Positions 15,421-25,388 of a stretch of DNA of 64,000 bases are shown here, one piece after another. Every line of letters begins with the position of its first letter. Positions within the stretch are counted from its first letter, which is position 1. A program made the position numbers and the translations under genes. The stretch is from Treponema_C sp050937815 (GTDB taxonomy: Bacteria > Spirochaetota > Spirochaetia > Treponematales > Treponemataceae): contig NZ_JACDIJ010000004.1 of assembly GCF_050937815.1 (NCBI RefSeq), positions 1 to 64,000 on the forward strand, written 5' to 3'. The notes below the pieces were generated by a model. It was not told the DNA's origin and searched no databases. It saw nothing but the letters and a program-made list of their open reading frames with translations.

Positions 15421-15960
15421 TTATAATTCCTCCGCGGTAATATGACCGTTTGTATAAATACAGATTTCTCCGGCGATTTTTAAGCTTTTTTCGGCAATTT
15501 CCAGCGCGCTTAAATCGGACGATTCCATATAGGCAAGGGCAGCCGCATAAGCGTAGTTGCCGCCCGAACCGATTGCCAATACGTCGTTTTCAGGCTCGAT
15601 AACGTCTCCGGTGCCCGATATAAGCAGGATTTTATCCTTACTTGCGGCTAAAAGCAGGGCTTCCAAATTGCGCAGCGCCTTGTCCGTGCGCCACATTTTG
15701 GCAAGTTCCACTGCCGCCCGCGTAATATCGCCCGAATATTCCTGAAGCTTCATTTCGAATTTATCGAACAGGTTAAAGGCATCGGCGGTAGCCCCGGCAA
15801 AACCGGTAAGTACTTTACCGTCATACATTTTGCGCACTTTGCGGGCATTACCCTTCATAACGGTTTGTCCCATCGTAACCTGTCCGTCGCCGGCCATGGC
15901 AACCTTTCCGTTCCGTTTTATTGCAATAACCGTTGTACTGCGAATCTTCGTTTGTTTCAT
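15421..15960 (-). CDS. hslV: HslV, peptidase subunit of the HslUV protease
   Basis: A 179-residue proteasome-like subunit. Thr9 in the TTVIAIKRNGKVAMAGDGQV segment is the expected N-terminal nucleophile after removal of an eight-residue leader (MKQTKIRS). GSGGNYAYAAALAYM and the C-terminal ICIYTNGHITAEEL are typical. It forms the two-ring proteolytic core capped by HslU. The start has GAGGGA, 8 nt after the upstream recombinase gene. The xer-hslV-hslU order is widespread (codV-clpQY in Bacillus), supporting a common transcript. Confidence 0.97.
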   Translation of the reverse strand: MKQTKIRSTTVIAIKRNGKVAMAGDGQVTMGQTVMKGNARKVRKMYDGKVLTGFAGATADAFNLFDKFEMKLQEYSGDITRAAVELAKMWRTDKALRNLEALLLAASKDKILLISGTGDVIEPENDVLAIGSGGNYAYAAALAYMESSDLSALEIAEKSLKIAGEICIYTNGHITAEEL

Positions 15961-15968
15961 CTATCCCT

Positions 15969-16982
15969 CTATTCCTTTGGTTTTGTTTCCGTTTTGGAGC
16001 CGTGAGCGGGCTCATGTTTCGAGCCGTGCGGGTGTGCTCTGTTATATAAAGCCTTTAATTCGGCACTCGTTATATGCGTATAACGCTGGGTGGTCGATAA
16101 ACTCGCATGTCCCAGCATTTCCTGTACCGAACGTATATCCGCCCCCTCGCGTATCATCGCCGTTGCAAAGGTATGACGGAACGTATGAGGCGATACATGG
16201 CGTTTTGTTCCCTCCAAGGACGAATAACGGCTCACTATAAAGCGTATTCCGCGTGCGCTGAGGTTTGTGCCGCTTCGGTTTATAAAGAGCGTTTGAGCGC
16301 CTTTATACGCCTCTTCTCCCTTTTCGCGGAGTTTTTGCTCACGTTCGCCGATATAGGTTTTTAAAGCGTCAACCGCCTCGGCCGAAAAAAAAACGCGCCG
16401 GTCTTTTCCGCCCTTGCCCCGTACCAAAGCCGAATCAAGGCGCACCGAAATATCGCTCATTTTAAGAGAAGCAAGCTCGGACACGCGGCAGCCCGACGAA
16501 TACAGGGCTTCAAAAAGCGCTCTGTCGCGCGCTTCCCACAAAAGGGGGGCCTTTGAAGGCTGAGCGCACATTTCGTCTATTTCGGCCGCATTCATAAATT
16601 TGGGAACGCGCACGGGCATTTTAACGTTCTTTAAATCCTCTGCGGGGTTTACTTTAATATACTCAAATCTGCGGCAATAGGCAAAAAAATTCCGCACCGA
16701 CGCGGAAAACCGGTTTATGCTCGAAGCCGCCCTGTTTTCGCGCGAAAGCATACCGATACAGGCGCGTAAATTTTCGCCCGTTACGGAAGCCAAAGCGGGT
16801 TCCGCACCCGTGTTTTGCGCGGAAGCGTTCACTCGGATAAGCATAGTCCTCATCGCTTCCAAGTCGTTTCGGTACGCGCTCACCGAATGGGGCGATAGGC
16901 CCCGCACCCCGCCCTGCCATGCAAGAAATTCTTGAATTAAATCTTCAAAGCTTTGTTCACAGGCATCGGTTTTCCGCATCAT
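15969..16982 (-). CDS. xerC: Tyrosine recombinase XerC-like
   Basis: A 337-residue site-specific recombinase. SAM-like N-terminal domain (about 12-105), then the catalytic domain with Arg166 (SSGCRVSEL), Lys190, His266 and Arg269 (HTFRHTF), His292 (LGHAS) and Tyr301 (TTQRYTHI): the complete active site. It should act at dif to resolve chromosome dimers with the second Xer protein at 20909-21844. It starts 2 nt after the topA stop, in the conserved topA-xerC-hslV order, which supports XerC. The C-terminus has a His/Lys/Glu tail not needed for the fold. Confidence 0.9.
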   Translation of the reverse strand: MMRKTDACEQSFEDLIQEFLAWQGGVRGLSPHSVSAYRNDLEAMRTMLIRVNASAQNTGAEPALASVTGENLRACIGMLSRENRAASSINRFSASVRNFFAYCRRFEYIKVNPAEDLKNVKMPVRVPKFMNAAEIDEMCAQPSKAPLLWEARDRALFEALYSSGCRVSELASLKMSDISVRLDSALVRGKGGKDRRVFFSAEAVDALKTYIGEREQKLREKGEEAYKGAQTLFINRSGTNLSARGIRFIVSRYSSLEGTKRHVSPHTFRHTFATAMIREGADIRSVQEMLGHASLSTTQRYTHITSAELKALYNRAHPHGSKHEPAHGSKTETKPKE

Positions 16983-16983
16983 C

Positions 16984-19131
16984 TTATTTTTCTTCGACTC
17001 CGAGCGGAACTTGAAGGTTTTCGTCTTCCGCGGTATGCAGATAATCGCAATCGGGATTTATACAAGACTTATAGGTACCGTTTTTTTTGTCGTATTTTTC
17101 AACTAAAAATTGACCGCATTTGGGACATTGGGCGTTTATGGGTTTAAAGTGGCTGATAAAATCGCATTCCGGATAATTCGTACAGCCGTAAAATTCCTTT
17201 CCTCTGCCCTTTGTTTTGCGCGCAACGATTTCTCCCTTACAACCTTCACGCGGGCATTGTGCAAGCGGTACCGAACGGGTATTTTTACACTCCGGAAAAC
17301 CCGAACAGGCAAGAAAATAACCGAAACGTCCCAGTTTTTTTATCATCGGCTTTCCGCACAGTTCGCATACCTTATCGGTCGGCTCGTCCATCGTTCCCTT
17401 ATAGCTTTCCAAAGTGGTCATAACCTCTTCAACACGATTGTGGAAGGGTTTATAAAAATCATCCATCATTTCGGTCCAGCGGACGTTGTTTTCTTCCACT
17501 AAATCCAAGTTGCGCTCGACTTCGGCGGTAAAGTTTTCGTTTATAACTTCGGGAAACGAATCGACTAAGATATCGTTTATAATACGTCCCAGAGGAGTGG
17601 GAACAAGCTGGCGGTTATTGCGCGTAACGTAATAGCGGTCGAGTAAAACCGATATAATCGGCGCATAGGTTGAAGGACGGCCTATACCCTTTTCTTCGAG
17701 GGTTTTAACGATTGAAGCGTCCGTGTAGCGCGCAGGCCCTTGCGTAAAATGCTGTTCGGGCGAAAATTCGGATAAATCAAGCTTTTCACCGGTTTTGAGA
17801 GCCGGTAAGCGGATACTTGTATTTTCTTTGGAAAAAAGAAGCTTGGTAACGCTGTAAAAGCCCTTATCGACGATTTTACTTGCGGAAATCCGAAAAACGG
17901 CTTCCCCCGCTTTAATGTCTACACTCGTAGTTTCGCTTTTTGCATTATTCATTTGACTTGATACAAAGGCTTCCCAAATAAGCGTATACAAACGTAATTG
18001 ATCGCGGTTTAGATATTCTTTTACGTATTCGGGCGTATATTCGGTATAAGTCGGCCTGATTGCTTCGTGGGCGTCTTGAGCTTTTTTTCCGACGCTGTAG
18101 TGAACGGCTTGCGGCGGCAATTGTGCAGGATAATTTTTTTGCAGCCAGGTTCGCACATCTTCTATGGCAACGTCGGATATACGCACTGAATCGGTACGCA
18201 TATAGGTAATAAGACCTACACGGCTTGAACCGATGTTTACGCCTTCGTACAGCTGCTGGGCAATTTGCATTGTTTTACGCGATGTAAAGCCGAGTTTGTT
18301 TGCCGCCGCTTGCTGAAGTTTCGAAGTTGTAAAAGGCGCTTTGGGTTTGAGAATACGGTCGGTTGTTTTTATGTCGGCAACAATGCAATCGGCATTCCGA
18401 ATTTCGGCAATAATATCCTGAACGCTTTTTTCCGAAGGCAATTCGGGCTTTTTTCCCTTGTACTGCACCAATTCGGCGGTAAAAGAGGTTTTACCTTTTT
18501 TAAATTCGGCTTCAAGCGACCAATATTCTTCAGGTAAAAATTCTTCAACGGCTTTTTCCCGTTCGCACAGCAAACGCAGAGCTACCGACTGCACACGGCC
18601 GGCCGATAATCCGTTTTTTACCTTTTTCCACAATAAGGGCGATAAGTTATAACCTACCAGCCGGTCGAGCACGCGGCGCGCTTTTTGGGCGTTTACCTTT
18701 GCTTCGTCTATATCGGAAGGGTTCATAACCGCTTCTTTAATTGCGGCAGGCGTTATTTCGTTAAATACGATACGCTTTATTGAAGCCGGTGTTTTTGCAC
18801 TCAACGAGTTGCGTAAATGCCAGGCTATAGCCTCTCCTTCGCGGTCGTTATCGCTTGCCAGCAGCACTTCGCCGGCTTTTTTAGCGTCTTTTTGCAATTC
18901 TTTAAGCAGGGGAGCCCTGCCGCGCACGGTTATGTATTCGGGTTCAAAACCGTTTTCGACATTTATTGCCATACGTGACTTAGGCAAATCGATTAAATGT
19001 CCCATCGAAGCTTTTACCGTATAGCCCGGCCCCAAATACTTTTCTATCGTCTTTGCTTTTGCCGGCGACTCTACAATAATAAGAGTGGATTGTTCTTTAT
19101 TTTTTTTCTTTGTTTCTTTTCGTACTGCCAT
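16984..19131 (-). CDS. topA: DNA topoisomerase I
   Basis: A 715-residue type IA topoisomerase. Toprim domain at the N-terminus (LIIVESPAKAKTIEKYLG, later DNDREGEAIAWHL), active-site Tyr310 in LITYMRTDS, then three C-terminal four-Cys zinc-ribbon modules (CELCGKP...C...C; CPREGCKG...C...C; CPKCGQ...C...C). It relaxes negative supercoils by transient single-strand cleavage. Length and domain order are normal. ATG 19131 has GGAGTT upstream and lies 16 nt after dprA. Confidence 0.97.
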   Translation of the reverse strand: MAVRKETKKKNKEQSTLIIVESPAKAKTIEKYLGPGYTVKASMGHLIDLPKSRMAINVENGFEPEYITVRGRAPLLKELQKDAKKAGEVLLASDNDREGEAIAWHLRNSLSAKTPASIKRIVFNEITPAAIKEAVMNPSDIDEAKVNAQKARRVLDRLVGYNLSPLLWKKVKNGLSAGRVQSVALRLLCEREKAVEEFLPEEYWSLEAEFKKGKTSFTAELVQYKGKKPELPSEKSVQDIIAEIRNADCIVADIKTTDRILKPKAPFTTSKLQQAAANKLGFTSRKTMQIAQQLYEGVNIGSSRVGLITYMRTDSVRISDVAIEDVRTWLQKNYPAQLPPQAVHYSVGKKAQDAHEAIRPTYTEYTPEYVKEYLNRDQLRLYTLIWEAFVSSQMNNAKSETTSVDIKAGEAVFRISASKIVDKGFYSVTKLLFSKENTSIRLPALKTGEKLDLSEFSPEQHFTQGPARYTDASIVKTLEEKGIGRPSTYAPIISVLLDRYYVTRNNRQLVPTPLGRIINDILVDSFPEVINENFTAEVERNLDLVEENNVRWTEMMDDFYKPFHNRVEEVMTTLESYKGTMDEPTDKVCELCGKPMIKKLGRFGYFLACSGFPECKNTRSVPLAQCPREGCKGEIVARKTKGRGKEFYGCTNYPECDFISHFKPINAQCPKCGQFLVEKYDKKNGTYKSCINPDCDYLHTAEDENLQVPLGVEEK

Positions 19132-19147
19132 ATTGTAACTCCAAAAA

Positions 19148-20092
19148 CTACAGTCTTAAGCCGGTTTCTTTTTTTTCGCTTCGTTCCGCTGTAAGCTGGG
19201 CTATGACATCCCGTGCATCGGAAACGACACAAGCACCGTCCGCTATATAATTGCTCACCTGCCGCATTTGTTTTTTTGTCCGCAAAAGATTGACAGCCGG
19301 ACCTTCCGTATAATCCAAAGCACAGGAATGAAAACATAATTCCCGATTTTGCTCAAGCGCAAAATCGGCCGTAATTAAAGCCCCTGATCCGGCAGGCGCT
19401 TCGACAATAACCGTTACGAGGCTTAAAGCGGATATTATACGGTTGCGCTGCGGAAAATGCCATTTTTCGGCGCCCGTGCCCGGGGCATATTCGCTTATTA
19501 TACAACCGCCGGAATTAAGTATCGCCTCGGCCAAGCGTTTATTTGAAACCGGCGTTACGGTATCCGCTCCGGAACCCAAAACGGCAGCGGTTTTTCCCCC
19601 GCCAACGGCGCCTGCATGAGCACAGGCATCTATACCTAACGCAAGTCCCGATACAACGGTAAAACCGGCTTGTGCAAGCTCAAAACCCAATTGTTTTGCA
19701 CTTCGCATTCCCCTGCCGGTCGGACGCCGTGTTCCGACTACGGCCGCACAAGGAGCCGATAAAATTGCCGCACTGCCGCGGTAAAACAAAGCATAGGGCG
19801 GATCGTATATTTCATTTAATAAGGGCGGCCAAAAAGGATCATCATAAAACAGCACATCGGTATGAAATGTTGTCATTAATTTTAAGTCCGTTTCGGCTTG
19901 CCGTTCTATATGTTCCGGCATCCAAAGCTTTGTATGAATAACCCTTCCTATTATGTATGAAAGATCATCTATAGAAAGTAACGCAAGGCGGGATATCGTG
20001 TCAAGCTTTTTTTCAAGAAGTTTTTTTTCCGAAAACTTCAAAAAGCCGAGGCGACTTATCGCCAAACGCAAAGCAATATTTTGTACACTCAT
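19148..20092 (-). CDS. dprA: DNA-processing protein DprA
   Basis: A 314-residue protein with the DprA/Smf Rossmann-like fold: VVGTRRPTGRG (about 117-127), GLALGIDACAHAGA, VLGSGADTV, SEYAPGTG, FPQRNRIISALS and GALITADFALEQ. It protects incoming single-stranded DNA and loads RecA in transformable bacteria, but is conserved in many others. A short N-terminal SAM-like region is present; there is no obvious C-terminal winged helix. ATG overlaps the stop of the TPR gene (ATGA). No other competence gene is nearby. Confidence 0.94.
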   Translation of the reverse strand: MSVQNIALRLAISRLGFLKFSEKKLLEKKLDTISRLALLSIDDLSYIIGRVIHTKLWMPEHIERQAETDLKLMTTFHTDVLFYDDPFWPPLLNEIYDPPYALFYRGSAAILSAPCAAVVGTRRPTGRGMRSAKQLGFELAQAGFTVVSGLALGIDACAHAGAVGGGKTAAVLGSGADTVTPVSNKRLAEAILNSGGCIISEYAPGTGAEKWHFPQRNRIISALSLVTVIVEAPAGSGALITADFALEQNRELCFHSCALDYTEGPAVNLLRTKKQMRQVSNYIADGACVVSDARDVIAQLTAERSEKKETGLRL

Positions 20093-20877
20093 TGCTGTTT
20101 ACCGCTGTACAGAGCGTCCAAAGCCGTTTTTTTATTTGCTTGCGCATCCGCAAGTTTTGCATTATTTTTTGTGTTAAGCATAATGCGGTCGTACATATCC
20201 GCCGCCGCTTGATAATTATAAGTCATATAATAGGCACGTGCCAACAAAAACATAGCGTCAATATGCTTTGTATCTATCGCTAAAAGGCGTTCCAAAAGCG
20301 GAACGGCTTTTTCACTCATGTTCATTTCAAAAACATAGAGAACCGCAAGACCGTACAAAGAGCGCACATAGCGCGGTTCCAATTCCAATGCACGCATATA
20401 TGCCGATTCGGCTAATAAAAGATAGGAATTACGCTGCTTTGCCGATACGGCCGATGAAAAATCAAGTTCGCTCTTAGCCATATAACCGGCACACACGCCG
20501 ATATAATAATACAGGTTTTGATTGTCCGGATGATACTGCGCGGCCGATTTAAAAGCATCGAGGGCTTTTCCGTACATACGGTTATCGAGATAACGCACAC
20601 CGAGAATCTTATACCAAATACCGATTTGATTGTCGGCCGCCATAATATCTTCAACCCGCCGCTGGTATTTTTGGATTGCTTCTTCTATCTCCGCTTCCGT
20701 TTGAGGATTGCCGACCCCTTCTTCCAAAGACTGAACGCGCTTTATATAATTGACGTTCGGCCGGCAGGCAAGGGTACAAAAAGTCATAAGTACAATGCCT
20801 ACCGTTGTACAGAGCAAATGCGAATGTGCAAAAAAAGAAAAACCGGCTTTGCGTTTGCAGCACACTGTTACATTCAT
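20089..20877 (-). CDS. TPR-repeat lipoprotein
   Basis: A 262-residue protein with a long N-terminal signal ending in FCTLAC, a plausible spirochaetal lipobox, then about four tetratricopeptide repeats (ALDAFKSAAQYHPDNQNLYY, AESAYMRALELEPRYVRSLY, KAVPLLERLLAIDTKHIDAM, AADMYDRIMLNTKNNAKLAD). TPR lipoproteins serve as periplasmic scaffolds; no enzyme domain is seen. It lies between a Xer recombinase and dprA, in the position held by a hypothetical gene in T. pallidum. The start at 20877 lacks a clear ribosome site, so the exact N-terminus is uncertain. Confidence 0.8.
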   Translation of the reverse strand: MNVTVCCKRKAGFSFFAHSHLLCTTVGIVLMTFCTLACRPNVNYIKRVQSLEEGVGNPQTEAEIEEAIQKYQRRVEDIMAADNQIGIWYKILGVRYLDNRMYGKALDAFKSAAQYHPDNQNLYYYIGVCAGYMAKSELDFSSAVSAKQRNSYLLLAESAYMRALELEPRYVRSLYGLAVLYVFEMNMSEKAVPLLERLLAIDTKHIDAMFLLARAYYMTYNYQAAADMYDRIMLNTKNNAKLADAQANKKTALDALYSGKQQ

Positions 20878-20908
20878 ATAAAAAATATCGCTTATATTTA
20901 CTCTTATG

Positions 20909-21844
20909 TCAACCGTTTTTTTTATGAGTGTTTTTATGTCCGGGGAAAAATTCCGTATGGCAGCTATGTAAAGCGGTATCGTCTATATGTGTATATATTT
21001 GTGTCGTAGAAAGGTCTGCATGGCCCAAAAGTTCCTGCACACTGCGTAAATCGGCGCCGCCGGCAAGCAGATGGGTTGCAAAAGAATGACGAAGGGTATG
21101 CACCTTTGCATTAACGCCCGAAAGCGCTTCAAGCTCCTGAAAACGCTTCCAAATACCCTTGCGCGAAAGCCGCTTGCCCCGATAATTGACAAAAAGCCAG
21201 GGTACCGAAGGATTTTTAACCAGCTCTCCCCTGCCCTTTTCAAGCCAATTGCGTAAATGTACGACAGCCTCATCTCCGAAGGGTACCATTCGCTCCTTAT
21301 CTCCTTTTCCACGCACCCACAAAAGGCGCTCGTCGAGATGAAGGTTTTGCAGTTCCAAAGCCGAAACTTCGCCGATACGAAGGCCGGACGAATATACCAA
21401 TTCAAAAAGGGCGCGGTCGCGTAAGCCCAGGGGGCCTGAGGTATCTATAACCGAAAGCAGTTTATCCACTTCTTCAACGGCAAGAACGCGCGGAAGTCGG
21501 CGCTTTGCACGCGGTCTTTGCAGTAAAAGAGCGGTATTTTCGCTCCATACGCCGATACGCACCAAATACGCGCCGAACGAACGCAGGGCCGAAATATCCT
21601 TTGCTATCGTCAATTCATCGGCACCGGCATTATGCGCATCCCCCGTTTTACGGGCTACAAGATAATACAGTAAATCCTGAATCGTAAGAAAACGGTAATC
21701 GATGTGTTTTTCGGCACACCAATTTAAAAGTTCTTTTACCGCCGTTTTATAGGTTTCGGCCGTCAGTACGCCTTTACGCTCTACAGTCAAGAGGTCGTTG
21801 TAAAAGCGTTCAAGCACAGTGTCCGCGGAATTTTCTTCCGGCAT
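20909..21844 (-). CDS. xerD: Tyrosine recombinase XerD-like
   Basis: A 311-residue integrase-family recombinase. Active-site residues Arg156 (SSGLRIGEV), Lys180, His249 and Arg252 (HTLRHSF), His275 (LGHAD) and Tyr284 (TTQIYTHI) are all present. The N-terminal core-binding domain covers about 8-100. It presumably pairs with the Xer protein at 15969-16982 to act at dif. XerC/XerD assignment rests on context, not measured similarity. It begins 5 nt after ftsZ, so recombinase and division genes are linked. Confidence 0.88.
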   Translation of the reverse strand: MPEENSADTVLERFYNDLLTVERKGVLTAETYKTAVKELLNWCAEKHIDYRFLTIQDLLYYLVARKTGDAHNAGADELTIAKDISALRSFGAYLVRIGVWSENTALLLQRPRAKRRLPRVLAVEEVDKLLSVIDTSGPLGLRDRALFELVYSSGLRIGEVSALELQNLHLDERLLWVRGKGDKERMVPFGDEAVVHLRNWLEKGRGELVKNPSVPWLFVNYRGKRLSRKGIWKRFQELEALSGVNAKVHTLRHSFATHLLAGGADLRSVQELLGHADLSTTQIYTHIDDTALHSCHTEFFPGHKNTHKKNG

Positions 21845-21849
21845 ACCGC

Positions 21850-23175
21850 TTAATCGTTATCCAAGCTGATACGGTTTGTACGCAGACAAGCCGGTATTTC
21901 GATATTCGTTTTATCTTTAGGGTTGCCGAACAATCCCCCGGAAGCGGACACGGAGGTTTTTTGCGTTTTTTCCGCAGGCGGCGTTTCGGCAGAACGCTGA
22001 GCATACCTATCCGAACCGCTTTTTTGAGTATGTGCGAACGGTGAAGCCGAAAAAGCGGATACGGAGGAATCGAATCGTTTGGTTGTGTCGAAAGAAGAAG
22101 CAGGTTTTGAACCGTGTCCTATCGTTTCCCATTGACTGTACGACACCAAATTATCGTCATCGGAGGATTTACTGCGGGCAAAAATATCCGCCGATGCCGA
22201 TACGGACTTTTTTTCGTCGGGAAATTCGGTTGCAATTACGGTTACGACAATCTTGTCGCCCATTTCAGGATCTACCGATTGACCGTAAATTATAAATACT
22301 TCCGGGTCGGCCGTTTCCGTAACGGTTGCAACAATTTCGTCCGTTTCGGTCAAAGACAGTCTTTCTCCGCAGGAAATATGTATTAAAATATTTTTGGCGC
22401 CTTCTATATGAGAATCTTCCAAAAGCGGATTGTTTATAGCTTCGGTAGCGGCGGTTACGGCCCCGGATTCTCCTTCGCCCTTGCCTATACCCAAGATAGC
22501 ATCCCCTTTTCCCTTCATAATGGTTTTTACATCCGCAAAATCGATATTTACGACCCCCGAACGGGTTATAAGGTCGGAAATCCCCTGCACACCCTGACGC
22601 AGTACATCATCGGCAACTAAAAAAGCTTCCGTTACCGGAGTTGATTTTTCTACAATATTTAAGAGATTTTGATTGGGAATAACGATAAGGGTATCGACAT
22701 GTTCGTGCAGTTTACTTATTCCGTCTTCAGCTAAACGCATTTTAACGCGGCCTTCAAAATGGAAGGGTTTGGTAACGACTCCGACAGTCAAAATACCCTG
22801 TTCTTTTGCCGCCTGTGCAATAATCGGAGCGGCACCGGTTCCCGTACCGCCGCCCATACCGGCTGTAACAAAAACCATGTCCGCACCCTTTAGTGCATTT
22901 ATAATAACTTCTTTATCTTCTTGCGCGGCTTTTTCGCCTATTTCGGGATTTCCCCCGGCACCCAAACCGCCGGTCAATTTAGCTCCTATTCCGATTTTTA
23001 CCGGCGCGTGAGAATCTCCGAGTGCTTGTAAATCGGTATTAGCTACAATGAATTCGACATTTTTTATACCCGCATCAATCATGCGATTAACGGCATTCGA
23101 GCCGCCGCCGCCTACACCTATAACCTTAATAACAGTCGGATTAACGCTTTTTTCATTTATTACAGAAAATTCCAT
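21850..23175 (-). CDS. ftsZ: Cell division GTPase FtsZ
   Basis: A 441-residue tubulin homologue. VIGVGGGGSNAVNRM near the N-terminus, the GTP signature GGGTGTG (about 108-114), and T7-loop NIDFADVKTIM (preceded by RSGVV). A flexible linker (about 325-420) leads to the conserved tail IEIPACLR, the FtsA-binding peptide. It polymerises into the Z ring at the inner membrane. An in-frame start exists at 23202, but ATG 23175 has GGGAG at proper spacing. It follows ftsA by about 100 nt. Confidence 0.97.
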   Translation of the reverse strand: MEFSVINEKSVNPTVIKVIGVGGGGSNAVNRMIDAGIKNVEFIVANTDLQALGDSHAPVKIGIGAKLTGGLGAGGNPEIGEKAAQEDKEVIINALKGADMVFVTAGMGGGTGTGAAPIIAQAAKEQGILTVGVVTKPFHFEGRVKMRLAEDGISKLHEHVDTLIVIPNQNLLNIVEKSTPVTEAFLVADDVLRQGVQGISDLITRSGVVNIDFADVKTIMKGKGDAILGIGKGEGESGAVTAATEAINNPLLEDSHIEGAKNILIHISCGERLSLTETDEIVATVTETADPEVFIIYGQSVDPEMGDKIVVTVIATEFPDEKKSVSASADIFARSKSSDDDNLVSYSQWETIGHGSKPASSFDTTKRFDSSVSAFSASPFAHTQKSGSDRYAQRSAETPPAEKTQKTSVSASGGLFGNPKDKTNIEIPACLRTNRISLDND

Positions 23176-23271
23176 AGATAACTCCCGCCCCGGTTTTCCC
23201 ACCCCGGATAAAACTTATAATCAGTTTATACCAGTTTACAATACATTTCAATATATTGCGGCACAAACCGT

Positions 23272-24531
23272 CTAAAAAAACTCGCGAAACCACTCGCCTA
23301 TAACACGTAAAACCGATCCCTGTGTGCTATGCGAACGGTGTGTTCCCTGCCGTATTGAAGCGTCGGCTTTTTTTTCTTTCATTGCAATCGTATTGCTTAC
23401 CAAAAGGCCGGTTACCGTCGCAAATTCGGGCGAACGGTATATTTCCACCGGTCCTCCGTAATTTCCCGGCTGTGCAATCCGTATGTTTTCCGTTTTAAAT
23501 TCTTTTGCCGCCAATTCGGCTATACCGCTCATCAATGCGCCGCCGCCGGCAAGAACAACGCTGCCGCTGAGTCTTTGTTTTTTTACTTGTTCCGGCAGTT
23601 TTTGTCTTACCATTGCAAATATTTCTTCAATACGCGGTTGTATGATTTTGCATATGTCAAGACGGGAAAGCACTTGCGGCGGATTTCCCCCGATACCGGG
23701 AATAATCACTTCATCGTCTTCACTTACAAGGCCTTCCCAACAGCAGCCCGATGTTTTTTTTAATTTTTCGGCCGTATCCAAAGATATACCGCGTACCAAC
23801 GCGATATCGTTACTCACCAGATTCCCGCCGACAGGAATCGAAACGGCACACAAAGGCGAACCTTCGGCCAACACAAGTACATCGGTAGTACCGCCGCCCA
23901 AATCGATAACAATGGAACCGAGTTCTTTTTCTTCTTCGCTTACGACGGCTTGAGCCGAAGCCAGCGTTTTAAGCATAACATTGTCTACCGTATAGCCGGC
24001 ACGCGATACGCAGCGTAAAAGATTTTCGGTTGACGTACGCGAAGAAGTAATAATACATACCTCCGACTCCAAGCGTACGCCGAGCATATTCAGCGGATCC
24101 TTTATGCCGCCCTGTCCGTCTACAATGTACGAACGGGGAATAACATGTAAAATATGGCGGTCGAGCGGAATATTTACGGCACGGGAGGCTTCCAGTACCC
24201 GTTCTATATCTTCGCCGTTTATTTCCCGGCTGCTTTTACTTTTTGCCGTAACGGCGACAAGTCCCTTGGAAGTAAGACTTTCGATTTGTGAGCCGCCGAC
24301 AGCCGTTATACACGACTGCACTTCGCGGCCGGCCATCATTTCCGCAGCTTCAAAAGCCGCTTTAATGGACGTCATCGTAGATTCAATGTTGACTATAAGA
24401 CCTGCGCGCAATCCCGTTGAGGGTGCCGTTCCTACACCCGTTATAAGAAGAGAACCGTCTTCGGAATATTCTCCGATTACTGCCCGCAGATTGCTTGTTC
24501 CTATATCAAGTCCTACTATAATATCGCTCAC
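23272..24531 (-). CDS. ftsA: Cell division protein FtsA
   Basis: A 419-residue actin-fold ATPase. Phosphate-1 motif VGLDIGTSNLRAVIGE at the N-terminus, phosphate-2 IVIDLGGGTTDVLVL, adenosine motif VVLAGGGALMSGI, and a C-terminal amphipathic peptide (VIGEWFREFF) that attaches to the membrane. It tethers FtsZ. The start codon is GTG (24529-24531) with GAGGA before it. Length and domains are normal. Confidence 0.96.
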   Translation of the reverse strand: MSDIIVGLDIGTSNLRAVIGEYSEDGSLLITGVGTAPSTGLRAGLIVNIESTMTSIKAAFEAAEMMAGREVQSCITAVGGSQIESLTSKGLVAVTAKSKSSREINGEDIERVLEASRAVNIPLDRHILHVIPRSYIVDGQGGIKDPLNMLGVRLESEVCIITSSRTSTENLLRCVSRAGYTVDNVMLKTLASAQAVVSEEEKELGSIVIDLGGGTTDVLVLAEGSPLCAVSIPVGGNLVSNDIALVRGISLDTAEKLKKTSGCCWEGLVSEDDEVIIPGIGGNPPQVLSRLDICKIIQPRIEEIFAMVRQKLPEQVKKQRLSGSVVLAGGGALMSGIAELAAKEFKTENIRIAQPGNYGGPVEIYRSPEFATVTGLLVSNTIAMKEKKADASIRQGTHRSHSTQGSVLRVIGEWFREFF

Positions 24532-24551
24532 CGATTCCTCCGTCCCATACT

Positions 24552-25388
24552 TTAAGAGTGTAATTTATACGATACGGCCCCATAACGTAAATCGAGTTCG
24601 GCAACATTCGGCTTTATGACTTTTATCATTTCCAAAACCAGCATCATAGACTGCAATGCGCTTTCGCATAGATTACGGTCGGTTAAAACACGAACTTTGG
24701 AGTGCAAAGGATATAAAGCCAGTTCGTAGTTACCGTATTCTTTCGGCAGCACTTTTATTTCCGACAAAGCCGAAAAATAAGCCGGATTGTCGGCTTGGAT
24801 AAGCGCAATTTGATCCAGCAAAGAACGGAATTTCGGGTCAAGGCGCATTCCGTCAAAAGAAGAGTCCAATTCCAAGCCGCTTATCAGCGGAACCGAAGAG
24901 CCGGGTATCGTACCTTCGGTTTTGAATAGTACACCATTTTTATCAATTTGAACAGGGCTTGTTTTTCCGTTTATTTCGGCAAAGGTTACGGCAACGGGTA
25001 CTCGTTCCTTTATCGTAATAAATACTTGGTCCGGAAAACGTTTTTCAACCGATACGCTTTCGACGACGCTGTGCGATGCGATACGCGCCGCCGCAACTGC
25101 AGTATCAAAGCCGAGCCATTGGGTTCCGCAGTATAACGAAAGTTCGCGTCCCAATTCGGCGGCTTGCAAGCTTTGTAAGCCGTTGAAGGTAACGCGTACT
25201 TGTGAAGTTGCGGGAATAACAACAAGATACAACAAACCTTCCAAAACAAGAACGCCGGTGAGTAAAAATACCAATATTTTAAGTACCTTTGTTTTCGGTT
25301 TTGCCGTTTTTTTAACATCCTGCATTTCGGTTTTTTCCGCAAAAGAAGAATAAACGCCTAATCCGGAATATACATAATTGTCACTCAT
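24552..25388 (-). CDS. ftsQ: Cell division protein FtsQ/DivIB
   Basis: A 278-residue bitopic membrane protein: short cytoplasmic N-terminus, one membrane segment (about 37-57, ILVFLLTGVLVLEGLLYLVV), then a POTRA domain (VRVTFNGLQSL...) and the beta domain (VESVSVEKRFPDQVFITIKERVPVAV, the FtsQ signature). It connects FtsB/FtsL to the divisome. ATG 25388 overlaps the end of ftsW by 8 nt and is preferred over an upstream in-frame start at 25412. Confidence 0.9.
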   Translation of the reverse strand: MSDNYVYSGLGVYSSFAEKTEMQDVKKTAKPKTKVLKILVFLLTGVLVLEGLLYLVVIPATSQVRVTFNGLQSLQAAELGRELSLYCGTQWLGFDTAVAAARIASHSVVESVSVEKRFPDQVFITIKERVPVAVTFAEINGKTSPVQIDKNGVLFKTEGTIPGSSVPLISGLELDSSFDGMRLDPKFRSLLDQIALIQADNPAYFSALSEIKVLPKEYGNYELALYPLHSKVRVLTDRNLCESALQSMMLVLEMIKVIKPNVAELDLRYGAVSYKLHS